64,000 bases of DNA from Candidula unifasciata (taxonomy: Eukaryota; Mollusca; Gastropoda; Stylommatophora; Geomitridae), in the NCBI GenBank assembly GCA_905116865.2, contig CAJHNH020002518.1:27501-91500 (forward strand), given 5' to 3'. Under the pieces are notes generated by a model. That model was not told the DNA's origin. It saw only the letters and a program-made list of their open reading frames with translations, and did not search any database. Numbering within the stretch: position 1 is the stretch's first letter; every line of letters starts with the position of its first letter. A program made the translations under genes and the position numbers. This document shows, piece by piece, positions 12,445 to 25,329 of this stretch.

Positions 12445-12722
12445 ACGGTTCTGAGGCCCGATTTATGTGGAGAAGAGGAGGGAGGGGGGAATAGATAGGC
12501 CCTCTAAGAAGCATAGTGTAAAATGCAACTAAGTAGGGATGTTTCTTTTGACGTCGAGGTGTGTCTGCTTGAGAGGCAAGGGACCAACAGTCTGCATATA
12601 AATAGGCAGGATCGGTAAAGTGGGTGTTCACGCATAACTCAACAAGACTCAAGTCCAGAAATGGACGAACAATCAAAACGTTCCTTAAAGTTTACAGCTG
12701 GTGAACTTGAAGAAGAAGAAGA
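12445..12722 (+). mobile_element. interspersed element, family B, with GAA tail
   Basis: Carries the family B signposts (AATGCAACTAAGTAGGG, GTGTGTCTGCTTGAGAGGC, CACGCATAACTCAA) and ends in GAAGAAGAAGAAGAAA. A trinucleotide 3' tail is typical of elements mobilised by RTE-type LINE machinery. Confidence 0.6.
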
Positions 12723-13360
12723 AATCTGAACCAGCAAAAACAAAGTATGTAACATCTTATACAGAAGCCGAGGTTTGAATGATTTCTTTATTTCAGCCTG
12801 CTTTCACTGTTTATGTTTCAGAGAAAATATAGTAAATTTCAATAGCTTGATGTGACTTGACCCACCCTCTCCCAGCCTGTGATGGCAGCTGCAGCTTGGG
12901 CGCTGTGCAACTCCACTTCTTTGTGTGCACTGTTCTGGACACCTGCAGAACTGCTATCTACTGACGATCGGAAATAACATCCATTGGACAAAGCTGATTT
13001 TATCTCAAGCTTTTTTTTTCCTTAAAATGTCATCATTTTTTAATTATTTATTATATCATTCTTTTGATTTAAATTGAGTGTGGATGTATAATGTACCGAT
13101 AGATATTGACCTGTTTGTTATTTCAGATATTGTAATACTTTCATGCAGGTTATTCCCCCAGAAAAAAAGGTGCTAGTACTCACCACAAAGTGTCTAGGGT
13201 GCCGGTTCTCCACAACAAATTGTTAAATTGGGCTAGGAAAAAAATGATGTCTTAATAAGAGAGAGGTGTCGGTCCTGCGTACTACTGCGCGCCGCCAGAA
13301 AGAAAAATCCCTGCCTACGTATGACAGTTGTTTAACTATTTGCTTCATGTGCCAGTTTTG
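12723..13360. other. non-coding stretch, nothing recognised
   Basis: AT-rich unique sequence with T and A runs. No gene or element recognised. Confidence 0.5.
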
Positions 13361-13875
13361 GGACTCTTATTTTGGGGGGGGGGGGCACCGAATAGACCCA
13401 CTGCCCCCCCCCCCCCACCCCACAGATCCGTCCTACGAGAAGACTAGGATCTGCTACTCTAGACCGTAGTGTTGTGTCTAGTACACAACGAAGAAGGAAT
13501 GTCATTGGTCGGTTCCGTTGTGTTGTACGTAATCCACAGAAAACACAACCCGGGGAATTGGACGTTTGAATGCAAATGGCTGAGAAAAATGCGACACTTT
13601 ATATGGGGAAAGGGGAGGAGGGCTAACGTTAGAGGCAAAGTCCATATCCAGGCTAGTGAGAACAACGTCTTTCTGGTGTTGGCTTATCACCGGTCATGAA
13701 ACTATCTTCCTTCCCCCTGTTCCGGGGCCCTATTGTAAAGAACACAAGAATAGACCCACTGCCTCCCCATCAAGCATGTCGTACGAGTCGACTAACGTGG
13801 GGTTTCATTCAAAGTCGGAGTGGATCTGCCTGAGAAGCAAGGAACCAACAGAACTTTCCACAAGAGTTTTATCAG
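13361..13875 (+). mobile_element. two broken copies of family B
   Basis: The first piece (about 13366-13445) has G and C runs around AATAGACCCACTGCC. The second (about 13722-13875) has AATAGACCCACTGCC, AAGCATGTCGTACGAG and CTGCCTGAGAAGCAAGGAAC. The intervening ~270 bases are unassigned. Confidence 0.5.
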
Positions 13876-16109
13876 AGCAGATGTAAAATGTGAAGTTGTA
13901 GAAATCCCCGACTGTTAAATAAAGAATGGTAGACTTCATGTAGATTCAGCATCTATACGCCTCGCCCATGACGGGTTGGGGCTGCAGACTTTGTGTTGCT
14001 TGTGTCCGTAAACATCGGGAGTTAGGATCAGGATAGTGATGGTGATTCTGAAGATGGATATGGAGGTAGCACACTTTAGAAAGTTGTGGGTCACATGCAC
14101 GGGGTCGGCGTCGTGTGTTTTGGGCAAATAGTCATAGTGGTTGTGGTGGGGGGGGGGGGGGGGGAGTTAATGAGAGAGTGAAAAGGGGAGAGAATGTGAA
14201 AGGAATTTATAAACTTGATGAATCACTAAACTGCGTGGTAGGCAAAGACAGATCCAACAAGTTGATGCAATCATTTGACATTGTTTCCTTCACAAAAGGC
14301 TAAAAAAATTCATTAAATCCTTTTTGTTTTAGTTTTTTAAATAAAATATTGTTTTTTTTTTCAAGACAGCTGTGTCAGATTAAAAGAAAACAAACTCATT
14401 TTATCGTAAATGAAATGTCTTTAAGTAATATCCGAATATTTATTATTGGCTTATTTGGAGTGGGGGGGGGGGGGGGGGGTAACATACACATTATTAGTAA
14501 TTTAGTATATTTATATTTATATTAAATCTAAATGGTTTATGACATTTTAACATATGGTACCTTTGATCAATTGTAACGAATTGAATATGTAATAATTTTT
14601 ATTTTCTAGAGTGAATATATTATTTCGTTTTATTTATTGTATTGCTCGTGTGTTTTCCCAGATGCTGATCTGTTTATTTTATGTAGGAGTAAAAACATTC
14701 AGCCCGCGGGTCCTATAAGGCCCTCTGAGTTATTTGGTCTGGCAATCACGATTACCTGGTGGAGCCTATCTAACCGGCTCATTTTTCAGTTGATCATTTC
14801 CTGTGACCCGCCAATAATGTTACAAATATCTTGACAGGAGAGAAAGTTTTCCCCGCCTCAGATATAATCACTCCACAGATCTTCTCGTATGTTGTGTAGT
14901 TTCTCAAGAGCAATATCCTGCTGGTATGTGCTATAGTGAGCAGCAAGCAGAACCGTATATCTCCATCCACAGGCGAAGCGGTAAAAGAGGAAATGAAGAA
15001 AAAGACACCATGTCGATGTCATTTGATCAACCAAGGTCCTAACGCCTAAATCTGTGTCTGTGTTTGCCTTCATTGCTTTTAATCTCCTTCTATTTTCATT
15101 TACCTGGAAATTCTCTATTCTGTTTCATTTATATAAACCTTGTAATCCACACTATCTACAAAATCATGTATCACTGATGCCCTAATTTACATATATAACT
15201 GTTCCCGTGTCTGTAGCCATGTGTTTTTATTTTGTAAATTAAATATTCATCGTTTACCACAATTGTAAATAGCCACACACATAGGCTGTGAAACGGATGT
15301 GCTAGCTCCGCAACCAGAACTCTGATTTAAATCACATATGGAGGTGTTCTTCTATTTTTATATATCAATGATTCAAGGATATAGTTTCGAGAACAAATGA
15401 CTAAAGAACAGTGAACTTGTTAGTCATTTATTTTACTATATTAAAAGACACATAGGGAGAACGCCACACGTAAAACAGAATATCACCACCCGAAACTTCA
15501 GAAATACGTAGTCGAGGGATAGCCCTAGCAGAACGCAGAACCCACTGCAGTAAGCAGTGACCAGTTACAAATTTCCCAGATTTGCCAAAACTATAGAAAT
15601 TGTATTTTTGGACTTTTACCTTGTAACTCTATGATGTAATAAGTTGTCTATAAAAGTTTAACGTTTTATATTATTATTTTAGAATAAGTCATTTCATCAG
15701 AAAGTTAACAACTGACATTGACATATTTGTATATAAAGTTAACTGGTAATCTTATGCTGAGAGTCAAATTTCCATGTCATCTATTTAAAGTTAACTTGTA
15801 ATTTTTGTAAATTGTAAAATGCGATTCTTAGTTCAAACACAAAAATTGTTCATAAAATAGCTCTCTAGGTGTAATCAAATTCCTGTTGACGGTATTGTTT
15901 TCTTCAACACTGAGTGCTTTAGTCTAGTGTATATGATTTGGTTTTTAGCCACAAACCTAGCCAGTATTGATGTACAGTGGGGTGTGTTAGAACAAACGTA
16001 TGTTCTTCAAGTCTAAAAAAAATTTCTTACAAATTATCAGAAAAATAAAAAAATATATGTCAGCTTTACAAAATCACCTGCAATAAACAAATAGAGCACG
16101 TTGCAGCGG
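13876..16109. other. AT-rich non-coding stretch
   Basis: No gene recognised. G runs lie at about 14148-14164 and 14462-14480. At 14695-14765 a GCCCGCGGGTCC ... TTTGGTCTGGC stretch faintly recalls internal parts of hAT DNA transposons, but it is too short to call. Confidence 0.5.
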
Positions 16110-16558
16110 TTGAACTTCACCAGCAAAACAACAACAAAAAACAAAACACACCACACTACACAAAATGAACTATAAAATAACAACAAGAAACCAAACACAC
16201 CACACTACACTAAATGAACTATAAAATAACAACAAGAAACCAAACACACCACACTACACAAAATGAACTATAAAATAACAACAAGAAACCAAACACACCA
16301 CACTACACTAAATGAACTATAAAATAACAACAAGAAACCAAACACACCACACTACACAAAATCAACTATAAAATAACAACAAGAAACCAAACACACCACA
16401 CTACACTAAATGAACTATAAAATAACAACAAGAAACCAAACACACCACACTACACAAAATAAACTATAAAATAACAACAAGAAACCAAACACACCAAAAT
16501 ACACAAAATAAACTGTAAAACAACAACAAGAAACCAAATTCAACACACTACACAAAAT
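16110..16558. repeat. 49-bp minisatellite, about 9 copies, arranged as alternating dimers
   Basis: The unit contains AACTATAAAATAACAACAAG and CACACCACACTACAC. Successive units mostly alternate between CACAAAAT and CACTAAAT, so the effective repeat is a 98-bp dimer in the middle of the array. Outer copies are more diverged. Confidence 0.93.
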
Positions 16559-16679
16559 GAACTATGTCATACTTACCTGGACTGCTCTGAATAGTATAAA
16601 TAAAGAATAAAAACTGCCAATTACTTACTTTATTACCAATTTTGGGTGTAGGCGGGGGGTGGGGGCGGAAGGGGGTCTT

Positions 16680-16805
16680 TGAGCCTGAGGATTTACGGCC
16701 GCGTGGCTAGTGCTGTCGCCACGACTGTGCAGGGGAGGGTTTTATTTTGCCCCCGACAGAAAAATCTCTAGCCTTACCAAGGATTCGAACCCAGGTCTCC
16801 GCATA
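16680..16805 (-). mobile_element. tRNA-derived SINE, family C
   Basis: On the minus strand: GGAGACCTGGGTTCGAATCC (B box) followed by TTGGTAAGGCTAGAG and a CTGTCGGGGGC stretch. A longer copy lies at 56225-56390. Confidence 0.65.
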
Positions 16806-17574
16806 GTATAAATAAAGACATAAAGCAGGTATCGCTTTAACAGAGATGCGAGGAAGCGAAAAAGTACAATCTGATTAGTGGAAGTAAAAGTCTTCAAGAA
16901 CCTTCTTCTAGTCACTGCCTTCTCTAATAATGCCTAACAGGTCAACGGGGATTCCCGTTCCTTGTGCTTTGATGAGTAAAACTCTCTGCGTCATTTTTTA
17001 TCGAAGAGATGTATACACAAATTAAACTGCAGTTTAATAATTTTCGACATATTTTTTTTTGAACTATACGTTCATTTTTTATAGGTAAATAAGTTGTAGT
17101 ATTCATTTATTGATAAGAACCGTTATATAATTCGTTCGCTGTAACATACCCTACTGTACATTACTTCTTGTCTTGTATATGTATTTATAGGAAGCGAAAT
17201 GTAAACATTTTTCGATTGAGTTGATTGTTTTCGGTTGGGGTGAAATTGTGTTGTTTTTCTCCATGTTTTAAAGGTTTTATTTACCACATAATACAACCAG
17301 TAGATTTTCTGTCCTTATTTGTGACGATTTACAAATTATATTTGATTTGACCTGAATTTTTAGAGTTGTCCATTTTGAGGAATTTGTGGGATTTCTGAAA
17401 ATGGGCACACTGTCACTGAACTCTTTGCTAGAGATATTAAAGTGCAATATTTCTCAATAAAGTGTTGCTGTCGTTGATGTGGCAGCTTTCCCAGATCTTC
17501 AGGGTACTTGAACGGGTAAAGTTTTGGAGCGTGACGGACACACGAAATCCTCGTGTAAAGTCCTGGGTCCCAAT
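16806..17574. other. non-coding stretch, nothing recognised
   Basis: AT-rich unique sequence without recognisable features. Confidence 0.5.
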
Positions 17575-17800
17575 TAGGGGACCAAAAGGAATAGATCCAC
17601 TGCCCCCCCCCCCCCACAACCACCCAACAAGCATGTCGTAAAATGTGGTTAATTTGGGTGTTTCCTTCAAAGTCAAAGTGCATTTGCATGAGAAGTGAGG
17701 AATCAACACAACAAGCCAGAGTTGTGAAACGGATGTGCACGCAAAACTCAAGTTCTGAAACAAGACTCAAGTCCGGAAGTTGAAAACTTTCAGAAGGAGA
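17575..17800 (+). mobile_element. interspersed element, family B
   Basis: C run after AATAGATCCACTGCC, then AAGCATGTCGTAAAATG, TTTCCTTCAAAGTCAAAG and AAACGGATGTGCACGC. It runs directly into the 36-bp array at 17811. Confidence 0.65.
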
Positions 17801-17810
17801 AGGACAAACT

Positions 17811-18475
17811 AATGGATGAACAGGTGGCTTTCCCACCAAACATACTAATGGATGAAGGGGTGGCTTTCCCACCAAACATACTAATGGATGAACGGGTGGC
17901 TTTCCCACCAAACATACTAATGGATGAACAGGTGGCTTTCCCACCAAGCATACTAATGGATGAACAGATGGCTTTCCAACCAAACATACTAATGGATGAA
18001 CAGGTGGCTTTCCCACCAAACATACTAATGGATGAACAGATGGCTTTCCCACCAAACATACTAATGAATGAACAGGTGGTTTTCCCACCAAACATACTAA
18101 TGGATGAACAGGTGGCTTTCCCACCAAGCATACTAATGGATGAACAGATGGCTTTCCAACCAAACATACTAATGGATGAACAGGTGGCTTTCCCACCAAA
18201 CAGATTAATGGATGAACAGGTGGCTTACCCACCAAACATATTCTGCCGACATACCAATGAATGAACAGGTGGCTTTCCCACCAAACAGATTCTGCCGACA
18301 TACTAATGGATGAACAGGTGGTTTTCCCACCAAACATACTAATGGATGAACAGATGGCTTTCCCACCAAACAGATTCTGCCGACATACTAATGGATGAAC
18401 AGATGGCTTTCCCACCAAACAGATTCTGCCGACATACTAATGAATGAACAGGTGGCTTTCCTACCAAACAGATCC
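17811..18475. repeat. 36-bp minisatellite, about 17 copies, some with a 12-bp extension
   Basis: The unit contains ATGGATGAACAGGTGGC and TTTCCCACCAAACATACTA. From about 18190 onwards many units carry the longer end CAGATTCTGCCGACATACTA. Fragments of this unit reappear inside the next array at 19.6-20.9 kb. Confidence 0.95.
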
Positions 18476-18675
18476 TGCCTTGTTTGCCACTTTAGCTTCT
18501 TTTTCCTTCTTTCGCCCATTTAAGGGAAGTTAGTAGGTAGTTTTGTGGTTTTCGGCTAGGCTGAGAAATCTGCATCTGTATGGCCACGATATCTGATTTC
18601 AGCATATCCCTGATTGTTTGTCTTTGACAATATGCTTGTTGGGACAGAGGCTCTGTTTTGTTCCCTCTCTCACAT

Positions 18676-18978
18676 AAGGCAACTGTGGGGCAACTGTGGG
18701 GCAACTGTGGGGCAACTGTGGGGCAACTATAGTGCAACTATGGGGCAATATGGGGCAAATATGGGCAACTATTTGGCAAATATGGGGCAACATTAGGGCA
18801 AATATGTGGCAAATATGGGGCAAATATGGGGCAACTATGGGGCAAATATGGGGCTACTATGGGGCAACTTTGGGACAACTATGGGGCAAATATGGGCAGC
18901 TATGTGGCAACTATTGGGCAACTATGGGACAAATATTGGGCAACTGTGGTGCAACTGTGGGGCAACTGTGGTGCAACT
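18676..18978. repeat. degenerate ~11-bp repeat, about 27 copies
   Basis: Units of the form AACTGTGGGGC / AACTATGGGGC / AAATATGGGGC with length slippage. Confidence 0.9.
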
Positions 18979-18984
18979 ATGAAC

Positions 18985-19275
18985 CTCTTTTAACTACAGT
19001 GAAAAATCGAAAAATGTAATGGTATGGACATGTAATAAGATCTAACGGCCTCTCAGAAACAACACTGCAGGGCTTGTTAGAGGGAAAGAAGAGAATAGGC
19101 AGACCAAGAAAGACCTGGTTACAGAACCTGACTGACTGGACATGCCTCAGGCATGCAACCATAAGTCCATCACAAGTGGCCGCCAAAGGTGGAGGGAGCT
19201 GATCAGTCAACAGAAACTGGTGACCCAACAACGTCAACGACACGTAGTGTTACTGGATGATGATGATGATGACAT
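18985..19275 (+). mobile_element. 3' end of a non-LTR retrotransposon (LINE), RTE-like
   Basis: One frame reads WYGHVIRSNGL, then GKKRIGRPRKTWLQNLTDW, the typical last stretch of LINE reverse transcriptase ORFs (GHV, GRPRKTW and a final W). A tail of GATGATGATGATGAC follows, as in RTE-type elements with trinucleotide 3' ends. The 5' part is missing. The next array begins within about 10 bases of the tail. Confidence 0.7.
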
Positions 19276-22200
19276 GGGAGCCTCTGAAAAGAATCAGCGA
19301 TGCCACAATAGGGATCCCACACGAGAATGTCACAATAGGAAACCTACACGGGATTTTACAATAGAAAACCCACACATGTTTGTCACACTAGAGAACCCAC
19401 ACAGGGATGTCACACTAGAGAACTCACACAGGGGTGTCACAATAGAGAACCCACACAGGGGTGTCACAATAGAGAACCCACACAGGGGTGTCACACTAGA
19501 GAACCCACACAGGGGTGTCACACTAGAGAACCCACACAGGGATGTCACACTCGAGAACCCACATAGGGGATGTCACAATAGAGAACCCACACAGGGATGT
19601 ACTAATAGAGACCCCACATAGGGCTGTCCCACTAGAGAACAAACAGGGGTGTCACACTAGCTTTCCCCCACACAGGGATGTCACAATAGAGAACCCACAC
19701 AGTGATGTGTCCTAGAGAACATAAACAGGGGTGTCACAATAGAGAACCCACACAGGGATGTCACAATAGAGGACCCATACAGGATGGTCACAATAGAGAA
19801 ACCCACACTAATGGCATGTTACACTAGAGAACCCACCACAGGGGTGTCACAATAGAGAACCCACATAGGGGCTGTCACAATACCAAACGCACATAGGGAT
19901 GTCACATTAGAGAATCCCACAGGGATGTCACAATAGAGAATGGATGAACAGGGATGTCACAATAGAGAACCCACATAGGGGATGTCACATTAGAGAACCC
20001 ACACGGGGATGTCCCAATAGAGAACCCACACAGGGATGTCACACTAAGGACCCACACAGGTGGATGTCACAATAGAGAACCCACATGGGGGATGTCACAA
20101 TAGCTTTCCCACATAGGGGATGTCACAATAGAGAACCCACACAGGGATGTCACACTTTCCCACCACACAGGGGTGTCACAATAGAGACCCACACAGGGGT
20201 GTCACACCAAACACCCACACAGGGGTGTCACAATAGAGAACCCACATAGGGATTCACACTAGAGAACACATAGGGATGTCACAATAGAGAACCCACATAG
20301 GTATGTCACACTAGAAACCCACACAGGGGTGTCACAATAGAGGCTTTCACAGGGGTGCCACACTAGAGACCCACACAGGGGTGTCACACTAGAGAATCCA
20401 CACAGAGGTGTCACAATATAGAACCCACACAGGGGTGCCACAATAGAGAACCCACATAGGGATGTCACACTTGAGAAACCACACAGGGATGTCACAATAG
20501 AGAACCCACACACAGGGATGTCACACTAGAGAACCCACACCAAAGGGGTGTTACACTAGAGAACCCCACAGGGGATGTCACAATAGAGAAACCCACATAG
20601 GGGATGTCACAATAGAGAACCCACATAGGGGATGTCACATAGAGAACCCACAAAGGGATGTCACACTAGAGAACCCACATAGGGATGTCACAATAGAGAA
20701 CCCACACAGGGATGAACAATAGAGAACCCATATATGGGGTGTCACAATAGAGAACCCACACAGGAATGTCACACTAGAGAACCCCACAGGGGGTTGTCAC
20801 AATACCAAACATACATAGGGATGTCACAATAGAGAACCCAGATGGCTTTCCCACAATAGAGAATTCACATATGGGTGTGTCACAATAGAGAACCCACACA
20901 GGGATGTCACAGTAGAGAACCCACACAGGGGTGTCACAATAGAGAACCCACACAGGGATGTCACAGTAGAGAACCCACACAGGGATGTCACAATAGAGAA
21001 CCCACACAGGGGTGTCACAATAGAGAACCCACACAGGGGTGTCACAATCCCACACAGGGGGTGTCACAATAGAGAACCCACCTGGGGGTGTCACAATAGA
21101 GAACCCACACAGGGATGTCACAATAGAGAACCCACATAGGGATGTCACAATAGAGAACCCATATATGGGGTGTCACAATAGAGAACCCACACAGGGGTGT
21201 CACAATAGAGAACCCACACAGGGGTGTCACAATAGAGAACCCACACAGGGGTGTCACAATAGAGAACCCACATAGGGATGTCACAATAGAGAACCCATAC
21301 AGGGGTGTCACAATAGAGAACCCACACAGGGGTGTCACAATAGAGAACCCACACAGGGGTGTCACAATAGAGAACCCAAACAGGGGTGTCACAATAGAGA
21401 ACCCACACAGGGATGTCACAATAGAGGACCCATACAGGGATGTCACAATAGAGAACCCACACAGGCATGTTACACTAGAGAACCCACACAGGGGTGTCAC
21501 AATAGAGAACCCACATAGGGGATGTCACAATAGAGAACGCACATAGGGATGTCACATTAGAGAATCCACACAGGGATGTCACAATAGAGAACCCACACAG
21601 GGATGTCACAATAGAGAACCCACATAGGGGATGTCACATTAGAGAACCCACACGGGGATGTCACAATAGAGAACCCACACAGGGATGTCACACTAGAGAA
21701 CCCACACAGGGAATGTCACAATAGAGAACCCACATAGGGGATGTCACAATAGAGAACCCACATAGGGGATGTCACAATAGAGAACCCACACAGGGATGTC
21801 ACACTAGAGAACCCACACAGGGGTGTCACAATAGAGAACCCACACAGGGGTGTCACACTAAAGAACCCACACAGGGGTGTCACAATAGAGAACCCACATA
21901 GGGATGTCACACTAGAGAACCCACACAGGGATGTCACAATAGAGAACCCACATAGGTATGTCACACTAGAGAACCCACACAGGGGTGTCACAATAGAGAA
22001 CCCACACAGGGGTGCCACACTAGAGAACCCACACAGGGGTGTCACACTAGAGAATCCACACAGAGGTGTCACAATATAGAACCCACACAGGGGTGCCACA
22101 ATAGAGAACCCACATAGGGATGTCACACTTGAGAACCCAAACAGGGATGTCACAATAGAGAACCCACACACAGGGATGTCACACTAGAGAACCCACAAAG

Positions 22201-22752
22201 GGGTGTTACACTAGAGAACCCACACAGGGGATGTCACAATAGAGAACCCACATAGGGGATGTCACAATAGAGAACCCACATAGGGGATGTCACAATAGAG
22301 AACCCACAAAGGGATGTCACACTAGAGAACCCACATAGGGATGTCACAATAGAGAACCCACACAGGGATGTCACAATAGAGAACCCATATATGGGGTGTC
22401 ACAATAGAGAACCCACACAGGAATGTCACACTAGAGAACCCACATAGGGGATGTCACAATAGAGAACCCACACAGGGGTGTCACAATAGAGAACCCACAC
22501 AGGGATGTCACAATAGAGAACCCACACAGGGGTGTCACAATAGAGAACCCACACAGGCATGTTACACTAGAGAACCCACACAGGGGTGTCACAATAGAGA
22601 ACCCACATAGGGGATGTCACAATAGAGAACCCACACAGGGATGTCACAATAGAGAACCCACACAGGGATGTCACAATAGAGAACCCACACAGGGATGTCA
22701 CAATAGAGAACCCACACAGGGGTGTCACAATAGAGAACCCACACAGGGATTA
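19276..22752. repeat. 27-bp minisatellite, about 128 copies; left part a mosaic
   Basis: The unit contains GTCACAATAGAGAACCCAC plus ACAGGGGT. Variants are GGGGAT insertions, ACACTAG, ACATAGG. A block of about 1 kb beginning near 21464 repeats, with an offset of about 1655 bases, a block starting near 19810. The left block is corrupted by pieces of the 36-bp array (see findings); the right block is clean. Confidence 0.95.
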
Positions 22753-22994
22753 AATTCATATTAAAACATTGAAATCCATGCGGCACATAATGATGTCTTT
22801 GACGGGCTGAGGCGATCCTGTTTATCCACATCTGCCGGTCTCCAACAGAATAATTAATTCAAGCGCTGACGTCTGTCCATAAAATGTCAAAAGGCTGAAT
22901 CTTTTCTCTCATGTCTTTTTCATGTTATGTTTTCCAGTTTTCATATGTTCCACTTTTTCTCTTCTAAAAATATTGCCAAAACAGGACGATTGTC
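22753..22994. other. unique spacer, nothing recognised
   Basis: Short unique sequence between two arrays; no gene recognised. Confidence 0.5.
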
Positions 22995-23415
22995 TGTGTC
23001 TGGTGTTGGTAATATGTCTGGTGTTGGTAATGTGTCTGGTGTTGGTAATGTGTCTGGTGTTGGTAATGTGTCTGGTGTTGGTAATGTGTCTGGTGTTGGT
23101 AATATGTCTGGTGTTGGTAATGTGTCTGGTGTTGGTAATGTGTCTGGTGTTGGTAATATGTCTGGTGTTGGTAATATGTCTGGTGTTGGTAATGTGTCTG
23201 GTGTTGGTAATGTGTCTGGTGTTGGTAATGTGTCTGGTGTTGGTAATGTGTCTGGTGTTGGTAATGTGTCTGGTGTTGGTAATGTGTCTGGTGTTGGTAA
23301 TGTGTCTGGTGTTGGTAATATGTCTGGTGTTGGTAATATGTCTGGTGTTGGTAATATGTCTGGTGTTGGTAATATGTCTGGTGTTGGTAATGTGTCTGGT
23401 GTTGGTAGTGTGTCT
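22995..23415. repeat. 18-bp minisatellite, about 23 copies
   Basis: The unit is GTCTGGTGTTGGTAATGT with GTG/ATG alternation; nearly perfect. Open frames on both strands are artefacts of the unit length. Confidence 0.97.
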
Positions 23416-23493
23416 TTGTGTTTTTCATCTCTGTGAAAATATTTGGTTTCATTTTTGGGTGAAGATAATGGACTTCAAAATGGATAAACCTTT

Positions 23494-23495
23494 TA

Positions 23496-23547
<52 letters not shown>

Positions 23548-23825
23548 TATTATTATTATTATCATTATTATTATTGTGCTTCTTCTTCTTCTTTCTTCTT
23601 CTTTTTCTTCTTCTTCTTCTTCTTCTTCTTCTTCTTCTTCTTCTTCTTCTTCTTCTTCTTCTTCTTCTTCTTCTTCTTCTTCTTCTTCTTCTTCATCTTC
23701 TTTTCCTCCTCCTCCTGGTCCTCCTCCTCCTCCTGGTCCTCCTCCTCCTTCTTCTTCTTTTTCTTCTTCTTCTTATTATTATTATTCTCCTCCTTCTTTT
23801 CCTCCTTCTGTCTATTATCCCCTAA
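23494..23825. repeat. compound microsatellite (ATT)n-(TTC)n-(CCT)n
   Basis: ATT triplets to about 23576, TTC triplets to about 23700, then mixed CTC/TTC/ATT triplets. A long purine/pyrimidine-asymmetric tract. Confidence 0.97.
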
Positions 23826-24650
23826 TGGACCACTAGCCCTCAACCACAGCTGATGCCATGGAAGCATGTAAAGCTCCAGAATACACACAGTTCTTTATTA
23901 TGGAAAAATAACAGGGCGCTCTATGGACTAAGCTTTCGGATAACGACCAGGGTCAGAATCTAACTCGATTGCGTGAGTGAAACCTGACAAGCACGTATAT
24001 GGCGTCTTTGGGGTCATTATAACCTTCTCATGACAAAATACTCGGAAGATTGCGTATTGACGGAAAAACCTAATGTGCAGTGAAGTCAATCGTGTTAACA
24101 TAAAATATACTTTTGAAATAATAAATTAATTGTCATTTTTAAAGTAATAACGCAGACAACGACACTAAAAGGGAGGACACACTAACTGGGGAAAATACAC
24201 CCATTTCTCCAGAAAGGTCTCGGGAAAATAACAAATCTGGAAATCCCCTGCAAATAGGAATTTCCGTTTTATCAAATGAACTTCCGGGTTACATTGCAAG
24301 GTTCTGTGTGGGATATAACTAAACGGACACACAAAAATAATACGACTATCCATTTAGTCCTATCGTGAATCCAGCATAGTAGATGAATAAAGAGGATTTA
24401 TCAGTTTTGTATCAAGAAAGAACAGGTTCTAAAGAACAGGTTCTAATTATCGCCACAGAAAGGCCTCTGCTGAAATTTGTATTTTGGAAATTGGATATAT
24501 TCGTACTTGTTACTATTCGTCATCCTGTCATGAACGGATTAAAGACGTTAACTAGTGTTGCACTAAATGTCTGTTTTCATCTATCGTCCTAAACCTCCTC
24601 TTCCCATCTATTCGCGTAAATGACGCGCCCATGTGTTCCTCTATCATCTA
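23826..24650. other. non-coding stretch, nothing recognised
   Basis: Unique sequence; no gene or element recognised. Confidence 0.5.
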
Positions 24651-24654
24651 TTTC

Positions 24655-25220
24655 TACCTTCCTGTTTACCCGCCTGTGTGTCCTTCTCCCCTTCTAATTG
24701 CTCGTCTTCCATTCTACCCGCCTAAACGTGCGTCTTCTCATCTACCCGCCTAAACGTCCGTCTTCCCATCTACCCACCTAAACCTCCGTCTTCCAATCTA
24801 CCCACCTAAACCTCCGTCTTCCCATCTACCCGCCTAAATGTCCGTCTTCCCATCTTTACGCCTAAACTTGCGTCTTCTCATCTACCCGCCTAAATGTCCG
24901 TCTTCCTGTCTACCCTCCTATATGTCTGTCTTCCTGTTTATCCACCTAAATGTCCGTCTTCCTGTCTACCCTCCTATATGTCCGTCTTCCTGTCTATCCG
25001 CCTATATGTCCGTCTTCCTGTCTATCCGCTTATTTGTCCGTTTTCCTGTCTGCTCGTCTATATGTCCGTCTTACTGTCTACCCACCTAAATGTCCGTCTT
25101 CCCATCAGCCCGCCTAAATGTCCGTTTTCCTGTCTACCCTCCTATATGTCTGTCTTCCTGTCTATCCGCCTATATGTCCGTCTTCCTATCTACCCGCCTA
25201 TATGTCTACCTATATTTTCC
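24655..25220. repeat. 28-bp minisatellite, about 20 copies
   Basis: The unit contains ATGTCCGTCTTCCTGTCTA and CCCGCCTA with gradual drift from left (CCCATCTACCC) to right (CCTGTCTATCC). Confidence 0.93.
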
Positions 25221-25329
25221 ACCAACACCCCTGTGTACAAACTCGAGAACCACTATTGAAATACTGTCCAAGGGTTAAACCCTGCAGCAAAGATCCGGCT
25301 GGGACACCCCAACATCCCCCAGGTAACCA

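Noticed and set aside
17360..18418. Minus-strand frame of 352 codons
   Set aside because: It runs through the 36-bp array and a family B element; its composition is that of the repeat unit (VGKPPVHPLVC).
23571..23888. Poly-lysine and poly-serine/leucine frames
   Set aside because: Products of the (TTC)n/(CTC)n microsatellite.
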